DNA from: Flavobacteriales bacterium UBA6057
GTDB lineage: Bacteria > Bacteroidota > Bacteroidia > Flavobacteriales_G > Salibacteraceae
Reading direction: 5' to 3'
Assembly: GCA_002428995.1 (NCBI GenBank)
Contig: DIYJ01000005.1
Coordinates: 458,790-522,789, forward strand
Length of the DNA stretch: 64,000 nt
Part shown: positions 1-8,466 of the stretch, in pieces
Numbering within the stretch: position 1 is the stretch's first letter
How the letters are laid out: each line of letters begins with the position of its first letter
The notes under the pieces: generated by a model
Told to the model about the DNA's origin: nothing
What the model saw: only the letters and a program-made list of their open reading frames with translations
The model's database searches: none
Translations under genes and position numbers: made by a program

Positions 1-987
1 CCCGAAGGAAGCGAAGTGATCACTCCTGCCCTCACCTTTTCCACGACTGTGGCCCCCCTCGTGCGCAACAAACTGATTCCTGCCTTTGTGGATGTGGAAG
101 AAGGTACCTACAACATCGATGCGGACAAGGTGGAAGCGATGATCACGCCTAAGACCAAGGCGCTGATGATCCCCAACCTGATCGGAAACCTTCCGGACTG
201 GGACAAGCTGCGCGCATTGGCGGACAAGTACAACCTCGTGGTGCTGGAAGACTCTGCCGATACACTCGGAGGTACTATTCACGGGAAAAGCAGCGGCTCT
301 TATTCTGACATGAGTGTGACCAGCTTCTACGGCTCTCACGTTATCAATTGCGCTGGAAACGGTGGTATGCTCACCATGCGTGAAGATGCCCACTTTGAGC
401 GCGGCAAGCTGCTCCGCTCCTGGGGACGTTCCTCCTCGCTGTTTGTGGAATCTGAATCGATCGAAAACCGCTTCAACGTGGAAGTGGACGGCATCCCTTA
501 CGATTCCAAGTTCATTTTTGCCGAGCCAGGCTACAACCTCGAGCCTTCCGAAATGGGAGCAGCCTTTGGATTGGTGCAGCTCGACAAGCTCGACCACAAC
601 ATCAGCGAACGCGAGCGAAACTTCGCTGAGATGATGGAATTCTTCAAGCAGTATGAGCACTGGTTTGTATTGCCCAAGCAATTGCCCAACAGCCGCACGG
701 GCTGGCTCGCATTTGCCCTTACCATCCGCGATGACGCTCCTTTCAAGCGTACGGAGATGCAGATCTTCCTGGAGAAGCGCAACATTCAAACACGAACGGT
801 TTTCACCGGAAACATCCTGCGTCAACCCGGATTCCAGAATGTAGCCTGCCAGAAGTCAGCAGATGGATACGCAGAATCCGACAAGGTGATGCGAGGCGGA
901 ATGCTCTTGGCTTGCCACCACGGTTTGACGCGTCCTATGCTTGACCACGTGAAGTCGCAGGTGAGCGAGTTTTTGAGTCAGTTCTAA
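1..987 (+). CDS. DegT/DnrJ/EryC1-family sugar 3-dehydrase (RfbH/ColD-like), 5' end missing
   Basis: Partial PLP/PMP-dependent fold type I enzyme acting on a nucleotide-activated hexose for surface polysaccharide synthesis. The frame is open from base 1, and GTG at 16 is an internal valine within the family block E-V-I-T-P-A-L-T-F, so the true start lies outside the window. The motif SFYGSHVIN (His codon at 337-339) aligns with SFYPAHHIT of RfbH. In ordinary DegT aminotransferases this position is the PLP-binding lysine. Histidine here marks the 3-dehydrase branch (RfbH/E1, ColD), which removes the C3 hydroxyl. The blocks GYNLEPSEMGAAFGLVQLDKL and FTGNILRQPGF also match that branch. The Fe-S cysteine cluster that follows the WGR motif in RfbH/E1 is absent (SWGRSSSLF), so this looks like a form without the iron-sulfur cluster. 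The exact sugar is unknown. Family confidence is high; substrate is not assigned. Confidence 0.85.
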   Translation, partial: PEGSEVITPALTFSTTVAPLVRNKLIPAFVDVEEGTYNIDADKVEAMITPKTKALMIPNLIGNLPDWDKLRALADKYNLVVLEDSADTLGGTIHGKSSGSYSDMSVTSFYGSHVINCAGNGGMLTMREDAHFERGKLLRSWGRSSSLFVESESIENRFNVEVDGIPYDSKFIFAEPGYNLEPSEMGAAFGLVQLDKLDHNISERERNFAEMMEFFKQYEHWFVLPKQLPNSRTGWLAFALTIRDDAPFKRTEMQIFLEKRNIQTRTVFTGNILRQPGFQNVACQKSADGYAESDKVMRGGMLLACHHGLTRPMLDHVKSQVSEFLSQF

Positions 988-1047
988 AAAATCGGGCAAG
1001 GCAGTAACAAACGCGAAGGTTGAGCGTCACATCGCCAAAACACCTTC

Positions 1048-1599
1048 ATGAGAACCCTTGCCTTATCGATTCTACTTGCTCTCCCCCTTTTATCAGTTGC
1101 CCAAATTGAAAAGGGTACCTATTTCCTGGGAGGCTCCATCCTGTCCAACGGCCAGGCACCGATTTCATTCAGAAATGGACAGCTGAATTTAAATGCCGAT
1201 GTATCCTCCGGCTTCTTTGTGCTGCGCAACACCGCAGTTGGTTTGCGAACGCACACTCGGATGGGAATCTCGAGGAGAACCATGCGGCTTGATTTAGGTG
1301 GGGACCTGTTCATGCGATACTACGTTCCCGTCAGTCAAAGGGTATCGCTTTTTGCCGAAGGTTCCTTTGGCATTCTCAATAGCTTCAACTCTCGAAACGA
1401 TGCCACTTACAACTGGTTCCGGCAAGATCGCTCCCTTTCGGTGGGAACCTCCATTTGGCTCACCGACAACCTGGCGATAGAGCCAATGGTCACTGTTTCC
1501 AGGAATCGGCTTTCTTCGGAATCGCTCGTGACTTCAAGGCGAAACATTTCCAGTTCAGTAGGCCTTCACTACTACTTCGGGCGCGGGAAAAGCAAGTGA
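1048..1599 (+). CDS. secreted/outer-membrane beta-barrel-like protein
   Basis: A 183-residue protein of unknown function. The first 19 residues are a clear Sec signal peptide (MRTLALSILLALPLLSVAQ). The rest alternates polar and hydrophobic residues in short strands and ends with SVGLHYYFGRGKSK, a pattern of small outer-membrane beta-barrels common in Bacteroidota. No catalytic motif is visible. It lies 60 bp after the sugar dehydrase gene with no obvious terminator between them, but the two need not be functionally linked. The start is the ATG at the signal peptide. The barrel assignment is inference from composition only. Confidence 0.6.
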   Translation: MRTLALSILLALPLLSVAQIEKGTYFLGGSILSNGQAPISFRNGQLNLNADVSSGFFVLRNTAVGLRTHTRMGISRRTMRLDLGGDLFMRYYVPVSQRVSLFAEGSFGILNSFNSRNDATYNWFRQDRSLSVGTSIWLTDNLAIEPMVTVSRNRLSSESLVTSRRNISSSVGLHYYFGRGKSK

Positions 1600-1874
1600 T
1601 GGATGCCTGATCGCCACCCGGCTTCAGGGCAAACTTCACCCCCGGATGATCTGGAAGGGATGCATGCACAAATGAGTCACCTGCACGTGTGAAGGATAAG
1701 GAGTAGTTTCTTCTTTTTACGGCTGAAAATCTTCCGCCAACCGCTTACTCAGAGAACGAGGCCGATTCCTCCCAAAACCGACCTTCCCGTCATCGAAACG
1801 GGGCTTCAGGTGGTTTTAAGAAAATCTTAAGGATAGGTGCCGATTAGCTTAGCCTTCTACACTAATCACACACT

Positions 1875-3164
1875 ATGAACTACTTTAAGACTCTTATTTT
1901 ATTCACGCTCCTGACTCTACCCACGCTGCTGAAAGCGCAGTGGACCGTAATTTCAGACCTCACCTACAAAGACATCACGCTGGAGGATGTGATGGTACAC
2001 GGTGATACCGTCATTGCCGTAGGTTTCGATTTCGATGCTGGGGCCGGAACAATTCTTACCTCCTTTGACTACGGCCAAAACTGGGACACTATACAGGCTT
2101 GGCCGCAGGGGTTTCTGAAATCTGCGGGCATGTTTGATAACCAAAATGGCGTCATTGCAGGTTTTATATCCGGAGGTTTCGGAGGCGGTTGCATCATGCG
2201 CACTACCGATGGCGGAGCCAACTGGTTTTGGGACTGGTGCGAACCGGCTGGATTTTACGATGCCTGGATGCTGAACTCGACCACCGGCTTTATCGCTGGG
2301 TATGACAGCTCACTCTTCAATGACGGATCGGTTTACAAAACCACGGATAAGGGAGAAACCTGGACCAACGTAAGTGGCCACCTGCCCAAGAAACCCTTTG
2401 AGTATCTGCAGTTTGTCGATGAAAATGTCGGCTATGGTGGGGCCTTTCTTTTTGGACACAGGCTTCTCTATCGAACCATTGACGGTGGCCAGACCTGGGA
2501 CTCGGTAGATGTGAGTTCCACAGGCATGAACGATGCATGGTTCTTTGATGCTGCTCACGGTGTATTGCTGGGCTATGAAGGAGTGATTTATCATACCAGT
2601 GACTCTGGCAGTTCATGGTCTGCGCGTACAAATGTCACATCCGGTGTTTCTCTGCAAAGTGTCGCTTTTGCCAACGACTCTCTCGGTTATGCTTTTGAAG
2701 CCACCAGTATAAACGCCAACAGTGTAAGAATCTGGAAAACGGAAGACGCAGGATACACCTGGGCAGAAGACACCGTCATTTACGCGTTAGGAACTCCCTT
2801 CCAGGCACGACTCATTGGCAACCGCATCTACGGAGTGGGTACAGAAGGTGGTGTATTTGTATCCGAAGAATTAGCGGTAGAACCTCCTCCCACGAGCGTG
2901 GGCGTTCGAGATCCACAGACCACAGCATCCCATATCCACATTGCTCCTAACCCAACCCAAGGCCAGATCATGGTTACGGCCAACACCATCTCAGAAATTC
3001 AACTGAGCGATGCTCATGGCAGGGTGGTTCAAACGGAAAAAAGCATGAATGGAGATCGCTTCGAGTTCAGCTTTGAAAGCTCGTTGGAAAGCGGGTTTTA
3101 CTTCCTCAGCGTGAAGGACCAGAATGGCACTTCTACTACAGAAAAGGTTTTCCTGATGCGCTAG
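1875..3164 (+). CDS. BNR/YCF48-type beta-propeller protein with T9SS sorting domain
   Basis: A 429-residue exported protein. It has a signal peptide of about 21 residues ending ...LLKAQ, then repeated propeller blades with the Asp-box-like signature (RTTDGGANW, KTTDKGETW, RTIDGGQTW, HTSDSGSSW, KTEDAGYTW), about five copies. The last ~80 residues form a type A T9SS C-terminal domain: IAPNPTQGQIMV, then GFYFLSVKDQNG and a basic end (KVFLMR). The protein is therefore predicted to cross the outer membrane through the type IX system and be attached to the surface or released. Ligand or function is unknown; related proteins include sialidase-like and photosystem-assembly-like propellers, but no enzymatic residues are evident. 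The 275 bp before it (1600-1874) hold nothing I recognise. Confidence 0.85.
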   Translation: MNYFKTLILFTLLTLPTLLKAQWTVISDLTYKDITLEDVMVHGDTVIAVGFDFDAGAGTILTSFDYGQNWDTIQAWPQGFLKSAGMFDNQNGVIAGFISGGFGGGCIMRTTDGGANWFWDWCEPAGFYDAWMLNSTTGFIAGYDSSLFNDGSVYKTTDKGETWTNVSGHLPKKPFEYLQFVDENVGYGGAFLFGHRLLYRTIDGGQTWDSVDVSSTGMNDAWFFDAAHGVLLGYEGVIYHTSDSGSSWSARTNVTSGVSLQSVAFANDSLGYAFEATSINANSVRIWKTEDAGYTWAEDTVIYALGTPFQARLIGNRIYGVGTEGGVFVSEELAVEPPPTSVGVRDPQTTASHIHIAPNPTQGQIMVTANTISEIQLSDAHGRVVQTEKSMNGDRFEFSFESSLESGFYFLSVKDQNGTSTTEKVFLMR

Positions 3165-3189
3165 AACGATGGTAACAGAATAACATCAA

Positions 3190-3217
3190 GGCTGCTTCGA
3201 AAGAAGCGGCCTTTTTT
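3190..3217 (+). terminator. intrinsic terminator after the propeller gene
   Basis: GGCTGCTTC, a GAAA loop and GAAGCGGCC form a 9-bp stem with one G-T pair, followed by six T. It starts 25 bp after the stop codon. Confidence 0.85.
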
Positions 3218-3304
3218 GTTTCCCAAAAGCTGCCTCCGGGACTTCTTCACATTCTTTCCACATGGCCGAAATTCCCAGATGGGCTATGTAATTTTATCGG
3301 TCGA

Positions 3305-3322
3305 ACCGGCAATTCAGCCGGT
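3305..3322. other. small hairpin upstream of dnaE
   Basis: ACCGGC, AATTCA, GCCGGT: a perfect 6-bp dyad 60 bp before the dnaE start, not followed by T. It could be an operator or chance. The rest of the 3218-3382 interval shows no promoter element that I recognise. Confidence 0.25.
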
Positions 3323-3382
3323 ACTCTTCCCATTGCTTTTTCGATGGCATTGGGGGTTGCTAAAATGGGAGTGTAAGCGCGC

Positions 3383-6300
3383 ATGTACTTAATCTTTGAT
3401 ACCGAAACCACCGGGCGGATAGAAAATTGGAAAGCCCCGCTTTCAGATTTTGATGCCTTCCCCCGAGTAGTTCAGCTTGCCTGGCAGTTGCACGATGAAA
3501 TGGGCGAGCTCATCGAGGTCAAGAATTTCATCATCCGGCCCGATGGATTCACCATCCCGTTCAACGCGGAGAAGATCCACGGCATCAGCACCGAACGCGC
3601 GATGAAAACCGGGGTGGAGCTCTCCTTTGTGATGGACGAGTTCAAGCAGGCCCTCGCCAAAACGAAGTATGCTGTAGGTCATAACGTGGAGTTTGACCTC
3701 AAGGTGATGGGGTCTGAATACGTCCGGGCCGATCGGGATGACGGGTTGATGGAACTTGCCACGCTCGACACCATGATCCTGAGTACGGATTATTGTCAGC
3801 TTCCGGGCGGAAGAGGTCGCTTCAAGTTCCCTACCCTTTCTGAGCTCAACGAAAAGCTCTTTGGCAGCGCGGTAGACAATGCGCACAACGCCTCGGCTGA
3901 CGTGGAGGCCACGGCACGCTGCTTCCTCGAGCTGGTGAGAATTGGAGTCATCAACAGCTCCCACATGTCCGAGGAGGAAGACAACGCCTACCTCGCACGC
4001 TACAAGGAACACAACCCCACTCCGTTTGAGCTTATCGGGCTGAACATTGAGCCTTACAAGCCTGAGGACATTGATGAAGGCGAAGTGCTGGAAGAAGACT
4101 CCGGCCCGAGCAAAACACAGCTGGAGGAAAACGCCAAGCTCCTCCAGGACTATCCCTTCGTTCACCTGCACAACCACACGCAGTTCTCCATTCTGCAATC
4201 CACATCCAGCGTCAAAAACATTGTGAGGCGGGCTGCGAGCCTCAACATGCCTGCTATCGCCATCACCGATTTTGGCAACATGATGGGCGTGTTCAGCTTC
4301 GTGAAGGAATGCGAAATGAACGACCTGAAGGCGATCGTGGGTTGTGAGCTCTACGTCACCGAAGACCGCACGATTCACCAGTTCACCAAAGACAAACCCG
4401 ATCGCAGGTTCCGCCAGGTGCTCATCGCCAAAAACCAGGATGGATATCACAACCTCAGTAAGCTCTGTTCGGTGGGATTCATTGAAGGGTATTATGCTGG
4501 ATTTCCGCGGGTGGACAAGCCCTCCATCACTGCCAACAAGGGGAACTTGATCGCCACCACTGGTGGACTGTCAGGCGAAGTTCCCTACCTCATCCTGAAC
4601 GTGGGTGAGCAGCAGGCCGAAGAAGCTTTCAAATGGTGGCACGAACAGTTTGGCGAGGACTTTTATGCCCAGCTCATGCGTCACGGCCTGGAAGAGGAAG
4701 ACCGTGTGAATCAGGTGCTCCTCCGCTTCTGTGAAAAATACGGGGTGAAGTACTTCGCTGCCAATGATGTATTCTACGAAGCCAAGAGCGATGCCAACGC
4801 GCACGACATCCTCCTTTGCGTAAAAGAAGGCGAGCAGCAACAAACGCCCATTGGGCGCGGACGTGGCTACCGCTTTGGAATGCCCAATCAGGAATTCTAC
4901 TTCAAGGATCAGGACGAGATGAAATCCTTGTTCCGTGATCTGCCTGAGGCCATCATCACGGTGCAGGAGATCGTTGACAAGGTGGAAGAATTCAAACTGG
5001 GCCGCGACATCCTCCTGCCCAAGTTTGACATTCCCGAAGAGTTTGGAGATGAGAATGCCTTCCTGAAACACCTCGTGTTTGAAGGAGCGAAAAAGAAATA
5101 CGGTGAGATCACCGATGAGATCAAGGAGCGACTGGACTACGAGCTCAAGATCATTGCCGACATGGGTTTCCCTGGCTACTTCCTCATCGTTCAGGATTTC
5201 ACCACAGAAGCACGGAAACGCGGAGTTTGGGTAGGACCTGGCCGGGGCTCGGCCGCAGGTTCAGCGGCCGCTTATGCCATCGGGATCACCAACATCGACC
5301 CAATCCGCTACAAACTCCTTTTTGAACGATTCCTCAACCCGGAGCGGGTCACCATGCCGGATATCGATATCGACTTTGACGATGAAGGTCGCGATCGTAT
5401 CATCGATTACGTGGTAAAGAAATACGGTCAAACGCAGGTGGCGCAAATCATCACCTACGGCACCATGGCGGCTAAGTCAAGTATCCGTGATGTTGCCCGC
5501 GTACTGGAGCTGCCACTTTCCGATGCCGACCGCATTGCCAAGCTCGTGCCGGATCTCAAGAAATTCAAGCACATTTTCGGCCCGTCAGAGCAGGAGCTGA
5601 AAAAGGCCTTCAATGGGGATGATCTCACCAATGTTCAGCAGCTGGTGAAGATCAGCGAGCAGGACACGGAAGAAGGCAAGATCCTGAATCAGGCCCGAAA
5701 GCTGGAAGGCTCGGTAAGAAACACGGGAATCCACGCCTGTGGAGTGATCATCACTCCGGCAGACATCCGTGAGTACATTCCGGTGGCCACTGCCAAAGAC
5801 TCTGACCTGTTGGTCACCCAGTATGACAACAGCGTGGTGGAAAGTGCAGGTCTGCTGAAGATGGACTTCCTGGGTTTGAAAACCCTGACCATCATGAAGG
5901 ACGCCATCGGTCTGGTGAAAGAACGCCACGGTGTGGAGATCGATCCGGATCTCATTCCGCTGGACGATGGGCCCACCTTCGAACTCTACCAGCGAGGAGA
6001 AACCAACGGAACCTTCCAGTTTGAATCCGTTGGGATGCAGAAGCACCTCAAGAATCTGAAACCTACGGATATTGAGGACCTCATTGCGATGAACGCCTTG
6101 TACCGTCCAGGTCCGCTGCAGTTCATCGACACCTTCATCAAGCGAAAGCAGGGCGAAGAGGAAGTGATCTACCCGCATGAGAAACTGGAATCGATCCTGA
6201 AGGACACCTACGGTATCATGGTCTACCAGGAGCAGATCATGCAGACCGCTCAGATCCTCGCCAACTACACACTCGGAGCTGCGGATATCCTGCGAAGGGC

Positions 6301-7681
6301 GATGGGTAAGAAGAAGATGGATGTGATGGAGCAGCAGCGCCTGATTTTCAAGGAAGGCTGCGAAACCCACAACGACATCCCGGCAGAAAAGGCCGATGAG
6401 ATTTTCGACATCATGATGAAGTTTGCCGAGTACGGTTTCAACCGTTCACACTCGGCTGCCTATTCTCTGGTCGCCTTCCAAACGGCTTACCTCAAGGCCA
6501 ACTATCCTGCGGAATACATGGCCTCGGTGTTGACCCACAACATGGGCGACATCAAGAAGGTGACCTTCTTCATGGAAGAGTGCAAGCGCATGGGCATGCT
6601 GGTATTGGGCCCTGATGTGAACGAAAGTGCTTACAAGTTCACGGTAAACGACAAGGGAGAGATTCGCTTTGGAATGGGCGCCATCAAAGGCGTAGGCGAA
6701 GGTGCTGTAGAAGCCATCATCGCCCAGCGCAAGGAAGAAGGTTCCTACAAAACCGTGTTTGAGTTTGCTTCCAGGCTAGATCTGCGCACGGTGAACAAGA
6801 AAAACTTCGAAAGCCTTTCCATTGCCGGTGCCTTTGACTCGTTTGAAGGAGTGCACCGCGCGCAATACTTCGCGGAAGATGAGAAAGGACAGTCACTCAT
6901 CGAAAAGGCGATGCGCTATGGCAATGCCATACAACATGCCGCCAATTCTGCACAGGCCTCGCTCTTTGGAGAGTCTGCGGACGCGGACATTCCCGAGCCT
7001 CCCATTCCCTTCGCGGAACCTTGGGGAACACTCAAGCAGCTGAACCAGGAACGCGATGTGGTAGGCGTATACATTTCTGGCCACCCGCTGGACGACTACC
7101 GCTTTGAGATGAAGCACTTCACCAGCGCCACGGTCACAGAGCTGGAAAACCTGGAAGCCATCAGAGGGCGCGAGCTGAAGGTCGCAGGCATCATTACTGA
7201 AGCCAAGCACCTGACTACCAAAACGGGCTCTCCGTTTGGCAAGTTTATATTGGAAGACTACGATGGCTCCTTTGAATTTGCGCTTTTCAAGGATGACTAC
7301 CTCCGCTTCAAGGCCTTTTTGTCAGAAAACTGGTTTGTGCTGGTAGAGACCAAAGTGGACACCTGGTACAACAAACGAGAGGAAAAGGAAATCCACCGAC
7401 TGAAGGTCACCAAGATGGAATTGCTATCCGAATTACGCGAACAGCGTGTGAAGAAATTATCGCTGAAAGTGCCGGTATCACGGCTGAGCGAGCGGATGAT
7501 TGCCGACCTTTCTTCACTTTGTCGCACCCATCCTGGTAAGGTTCCGGTGAAGATAATCGTCTACGAGAACGGAACGAACATTGAAATGCCCTCAAGGAGC
7601 CTGAAAATAGACCTTACGCGCGAAATCTCGAACGAGCTGGACGCGATGGATCACATTGAATGGAGCATTGAGAAAGCATGA
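3383..7681 (+). CDS. dnaE: DNA polymerase III alpha subunit with fused N-terminal DEDDh exonuclease
   Basis: Replicative polymerase of 1432 residues. Residues 1-190 are a DnaQ-like 3'-5' proofreading domain: Exo I DTETTG at 6-11, Exo II VGHNVEFD ending at D105, and Exo III H168-N-A-S-A-D173 are all present. A linker of about 60 residues leads to the PHP domain (from F259). The polymerase core has GPGRGSAAGS and the catalytic PDIDIDF (D660, D662). A helix-hairpin-helix region and a C-terminal OB fold (GRELKVAGIITEAKH) follow. The exonuclease fusion is known in Flavobacteria and replaces a separate epsilon subunit. In the PHP domain two usual metal-ligand positions are changed: D to Q272 in SILQS, and H to F297 in ITDFGN. 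PHP nuclease activity is therefore probably lost. The start ATG at 3383 begins directly with the Exo I strand. It is monocistronic or leads toward trxA, which has its own promoter. Confidence 0.97.
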   Translation: MYLIFDTETTGRIENWKAPLSDFDAFPRVVQLAWQLHDEMGELIEVKNFIIRPDGFTIPFNAEKIHGISTERAMKTGVELSFVMDEFKQALAKTKYAVGHNVEFDLKVMGSEYVRADRDDGLMELATLDTMILSTDYCQLPGGRGRFKFPTLSELNEKLFGSAVDNAHNASADVEATARCFLELVRIGVINSSHMSEEEDNAYLARYKEHNPTPFELIGLNIEPYKPEDIDEGEVLEEDSGPSKTQLEENAKLLQDYPFVHLHNHTQFSILQSTSSVKNIVRRAASLNMPAIAITDFGNMMGVFSFVKECEMNDLKAIVGCELYVTEDRTIHQFTKDKPDRRFRQVLIAKNQDGYHNLSKLCSVGFIEGYYAGFPRVDKPSITANKGNLIATTGGLSGEVPYLILNVGEQQAEEAFKWWHEQFGEDFYAQLMRHGLEEEDRVNQVLLRFCEKYGVKYFAANDVFYEAKSDANAHDILLCVKEGEQQQTPIGRGRGYRFGMPNQEFYFKDQDEMKSLFRDLPEAIITVQEIVDKVEEFKLGRDILLPKFDIPEEFGDENAFLKHLVFEGAKKKYGEITDEIKERLDYELKIIADMGFPGYFLIVQDFTTEARKRGVWVGPGRGSAAGSAAAYAIGITNIDPIRYKLLFERFLNPERVTMPDIDIDFDDEGRDRIIDYVVKKYGQTQVAQIITYGTMAAKSSIRDVARVLELPLSDADRIAKLVPDLKKFKHIFGPSEQELKKAFNGDDLTNVQQLVKISEQDTEEGKILNQARKLEGSVRNTGIHACGVIITPADIREYIPVATAKDSDLLVTQYDNSVVESAGLLKMDFLGLKTLTIMKDAIGLVKERHGVEIDPDLIPLDDGPTFELYQRGETNGTFQFESVGMQKHLKNLKPTDIEDLIAMNALYRPGPLQFIDTFIKRKQGEEEVIYPHEKLESILKDTYGIMVYQEQIMQTAQILANYTLGAADILRRAMGKKKMDVMEQQRLIFKEGCETHNDIPAEKADEIFDIMMKFAEYGFNRSHSAAYSLVAFQTAYLKANYPAEYMASVLTHNMGDIKKVTFFMEECKRMGMLVLGPDVNESAYKFTVNDKGEIRFGMGAIKGVGEGAVEAIIAQRKEEGSYKTVFEFASRLDLRTVNKKNFESLSIAGAFDSFEGVHRAQYFAEDEKGQSLIEKAMRYGNAIQHAANSAQASLFGESADADIPEPPIPFAEPWGTLKQLNQERDVVGVYISGHPLDDYRFEMKHFTSATVTELENLEAIRGRELKVAGIITEAKHLTTKTGSPFGKFILEDYDGSFEFALFKDDYLRFKAFLSENWFVLVETKVDTWYNKREEKEIHRLKVTKMELLSELREQRVKKLSLKVPVSRLSERMIADLSSLCRTHPGKVPVKIIVYENGTNIEMPSRSLKIDLTREISNELDAMDHIEWSIEKA

Positions 7682-7703
7682 CACAATGTCTTTTCCTGAA
7701 CAA

Positions 7704-7731
7704 TTGGTCAATCTTTTGTTTAATACGTTTG
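7704..7731 (+). promoter_or_regulatory. Bacteroidota-type promoter for trxA
   Basis: TTG at 7704-7706, a 17-bp spacer, and TACGTTTG at 7724-7731 match the known Bacteroidota consensus TTG(-33)/TAnnTTTG(-7). Transcription would start near 7738, about 33 bp before the trxA ATG. Confidence 0.7.
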
Positions 7732-7770
7732 TAGTTTAGAAAAAACCATCAGATCAACACTTATTTAATC

Positions 7771-8091
<321 letters not shown>

Positions 8092-8125
8092 CCAGCCCGC
8101 ATCCGGTAGCTTAACTAAGCAGCGA

Positions 8126-8155
8126 AGCCTCTCGAGCAATCGAGGGGCTTTTTTT
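8126..8155 (+). terminator. intrinsic terminator of trxA
   Basis: AGCCTCTCG, loop AGCAAT, CGAGGGGCT forms a 9-bp stem, followed by seven T. Confidence 0.9.
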
Positions 8156-8183
8156 GTGCTTGCATTCAAAGCAATACACGCAA

Positions 8184-8228
8184 GTCATCCTGAGGAATGC
8201 TGCTGAGCAGCATGTCTCGAAGGGTGAC
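8184..8228. repeat. 45-bp palindromic interspersed repeat, copy 1
   Basis: The unit begins GTCATCCTGAGG and ends GTCTCGAAGGGTGAC. Its centre is a perfect 7-bp hairpin, ATGCTGC-TGA-GCAGCAT. The outer ends are an imperfect inverted repeat (GTCAYCCT...GAG). The same 45-bp unit recurs at 8371-8415. It resembles the REP-like palindromes scattered through many Bacteroidota genomes. It lies just after the trxA terminator. Confidence 0.8.
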
Positions 8229-8370
8229 GACCACAAAGGGAAGTGTTTGTTCAGTATTCCCGCTTACACGCTTCGAGACGCTCGTTCCTCGCTCCCTTTG
8301 CTCCGCTGAAGCTACGCGAAAGCGCAGTCAGCATGACCGCTGAGTTTATCTCATTACAAAACACTCATTA
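8229..8370. other. spacer between the two repeats with degenerate repeat arms
   Basis: No gene. The stretch holds fragments that look like decayed arms of the same repeat family: CTTCGAGACG at 8271-8280 and GTCAGCATGAC at 8327-8337. It also holds GCGAAAGCGC and other small dyads. The 8092-8466 interval is thus a terminator plus a repeat cluster. Confidence 0.5.
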
Positions 8371-8415
8371 GTCATCCTGAGGAGTGCCGCGATGCGGCAC
8401 GTCTCGAAGGGTGAC
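8371..8415. repeat. 45-bp palindromic interspersed repeat, copy 2
   Basis: It has the same ends and length as copy 1. The central hairpin is GTGCCGC-GAT-GCGGCAC. Relative to copy 1, two base pairs changed on both sides of the stem (A-T to G-C and T-A to C-G), so pairing is preserved. An open frame from the next gene runs into this repeat, but it is not coding. Confidence 0.8.
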
Positions 8416-8454
8416 ACCACCACTCCACAAACCCCTCCAGAGCCCCGAACTGGT

Positions 8455-8462
8455 TACATTCG
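8455..8462 (+). promoter_or_regulatory. -7-like element TACATTCG before the aminotransferase
   Basis: TACATTCG, then CGCC, then the ATG at 8467. It fits the TAnnTTYG pattern seen ahead of many genes in this window. No TTG -33 element lies at the right distance. Its nearness to the ATG implies a very short or absent leader. Confidence 0.4.
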
Positions 8463-8466
8463 CGCC

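Noticed and set aside
16..987. Complete aminotransferase starting at GTG 16
   Set aside because: The frame is open from base 1 and GTG falls in a conserved internal block; the 5' end is cut off by the window.
3443..4450. 335-codon open frame on the minus strand
   Set aside because: Antisense shadow of the dnaE exonuclease and PHP domains.
8392..8466. Longer start of the aminotransferase inside the palindromic repeat
   Set aside because: The 25 extra residues are encoded by repeat DNA; family similarity starts near 8467.
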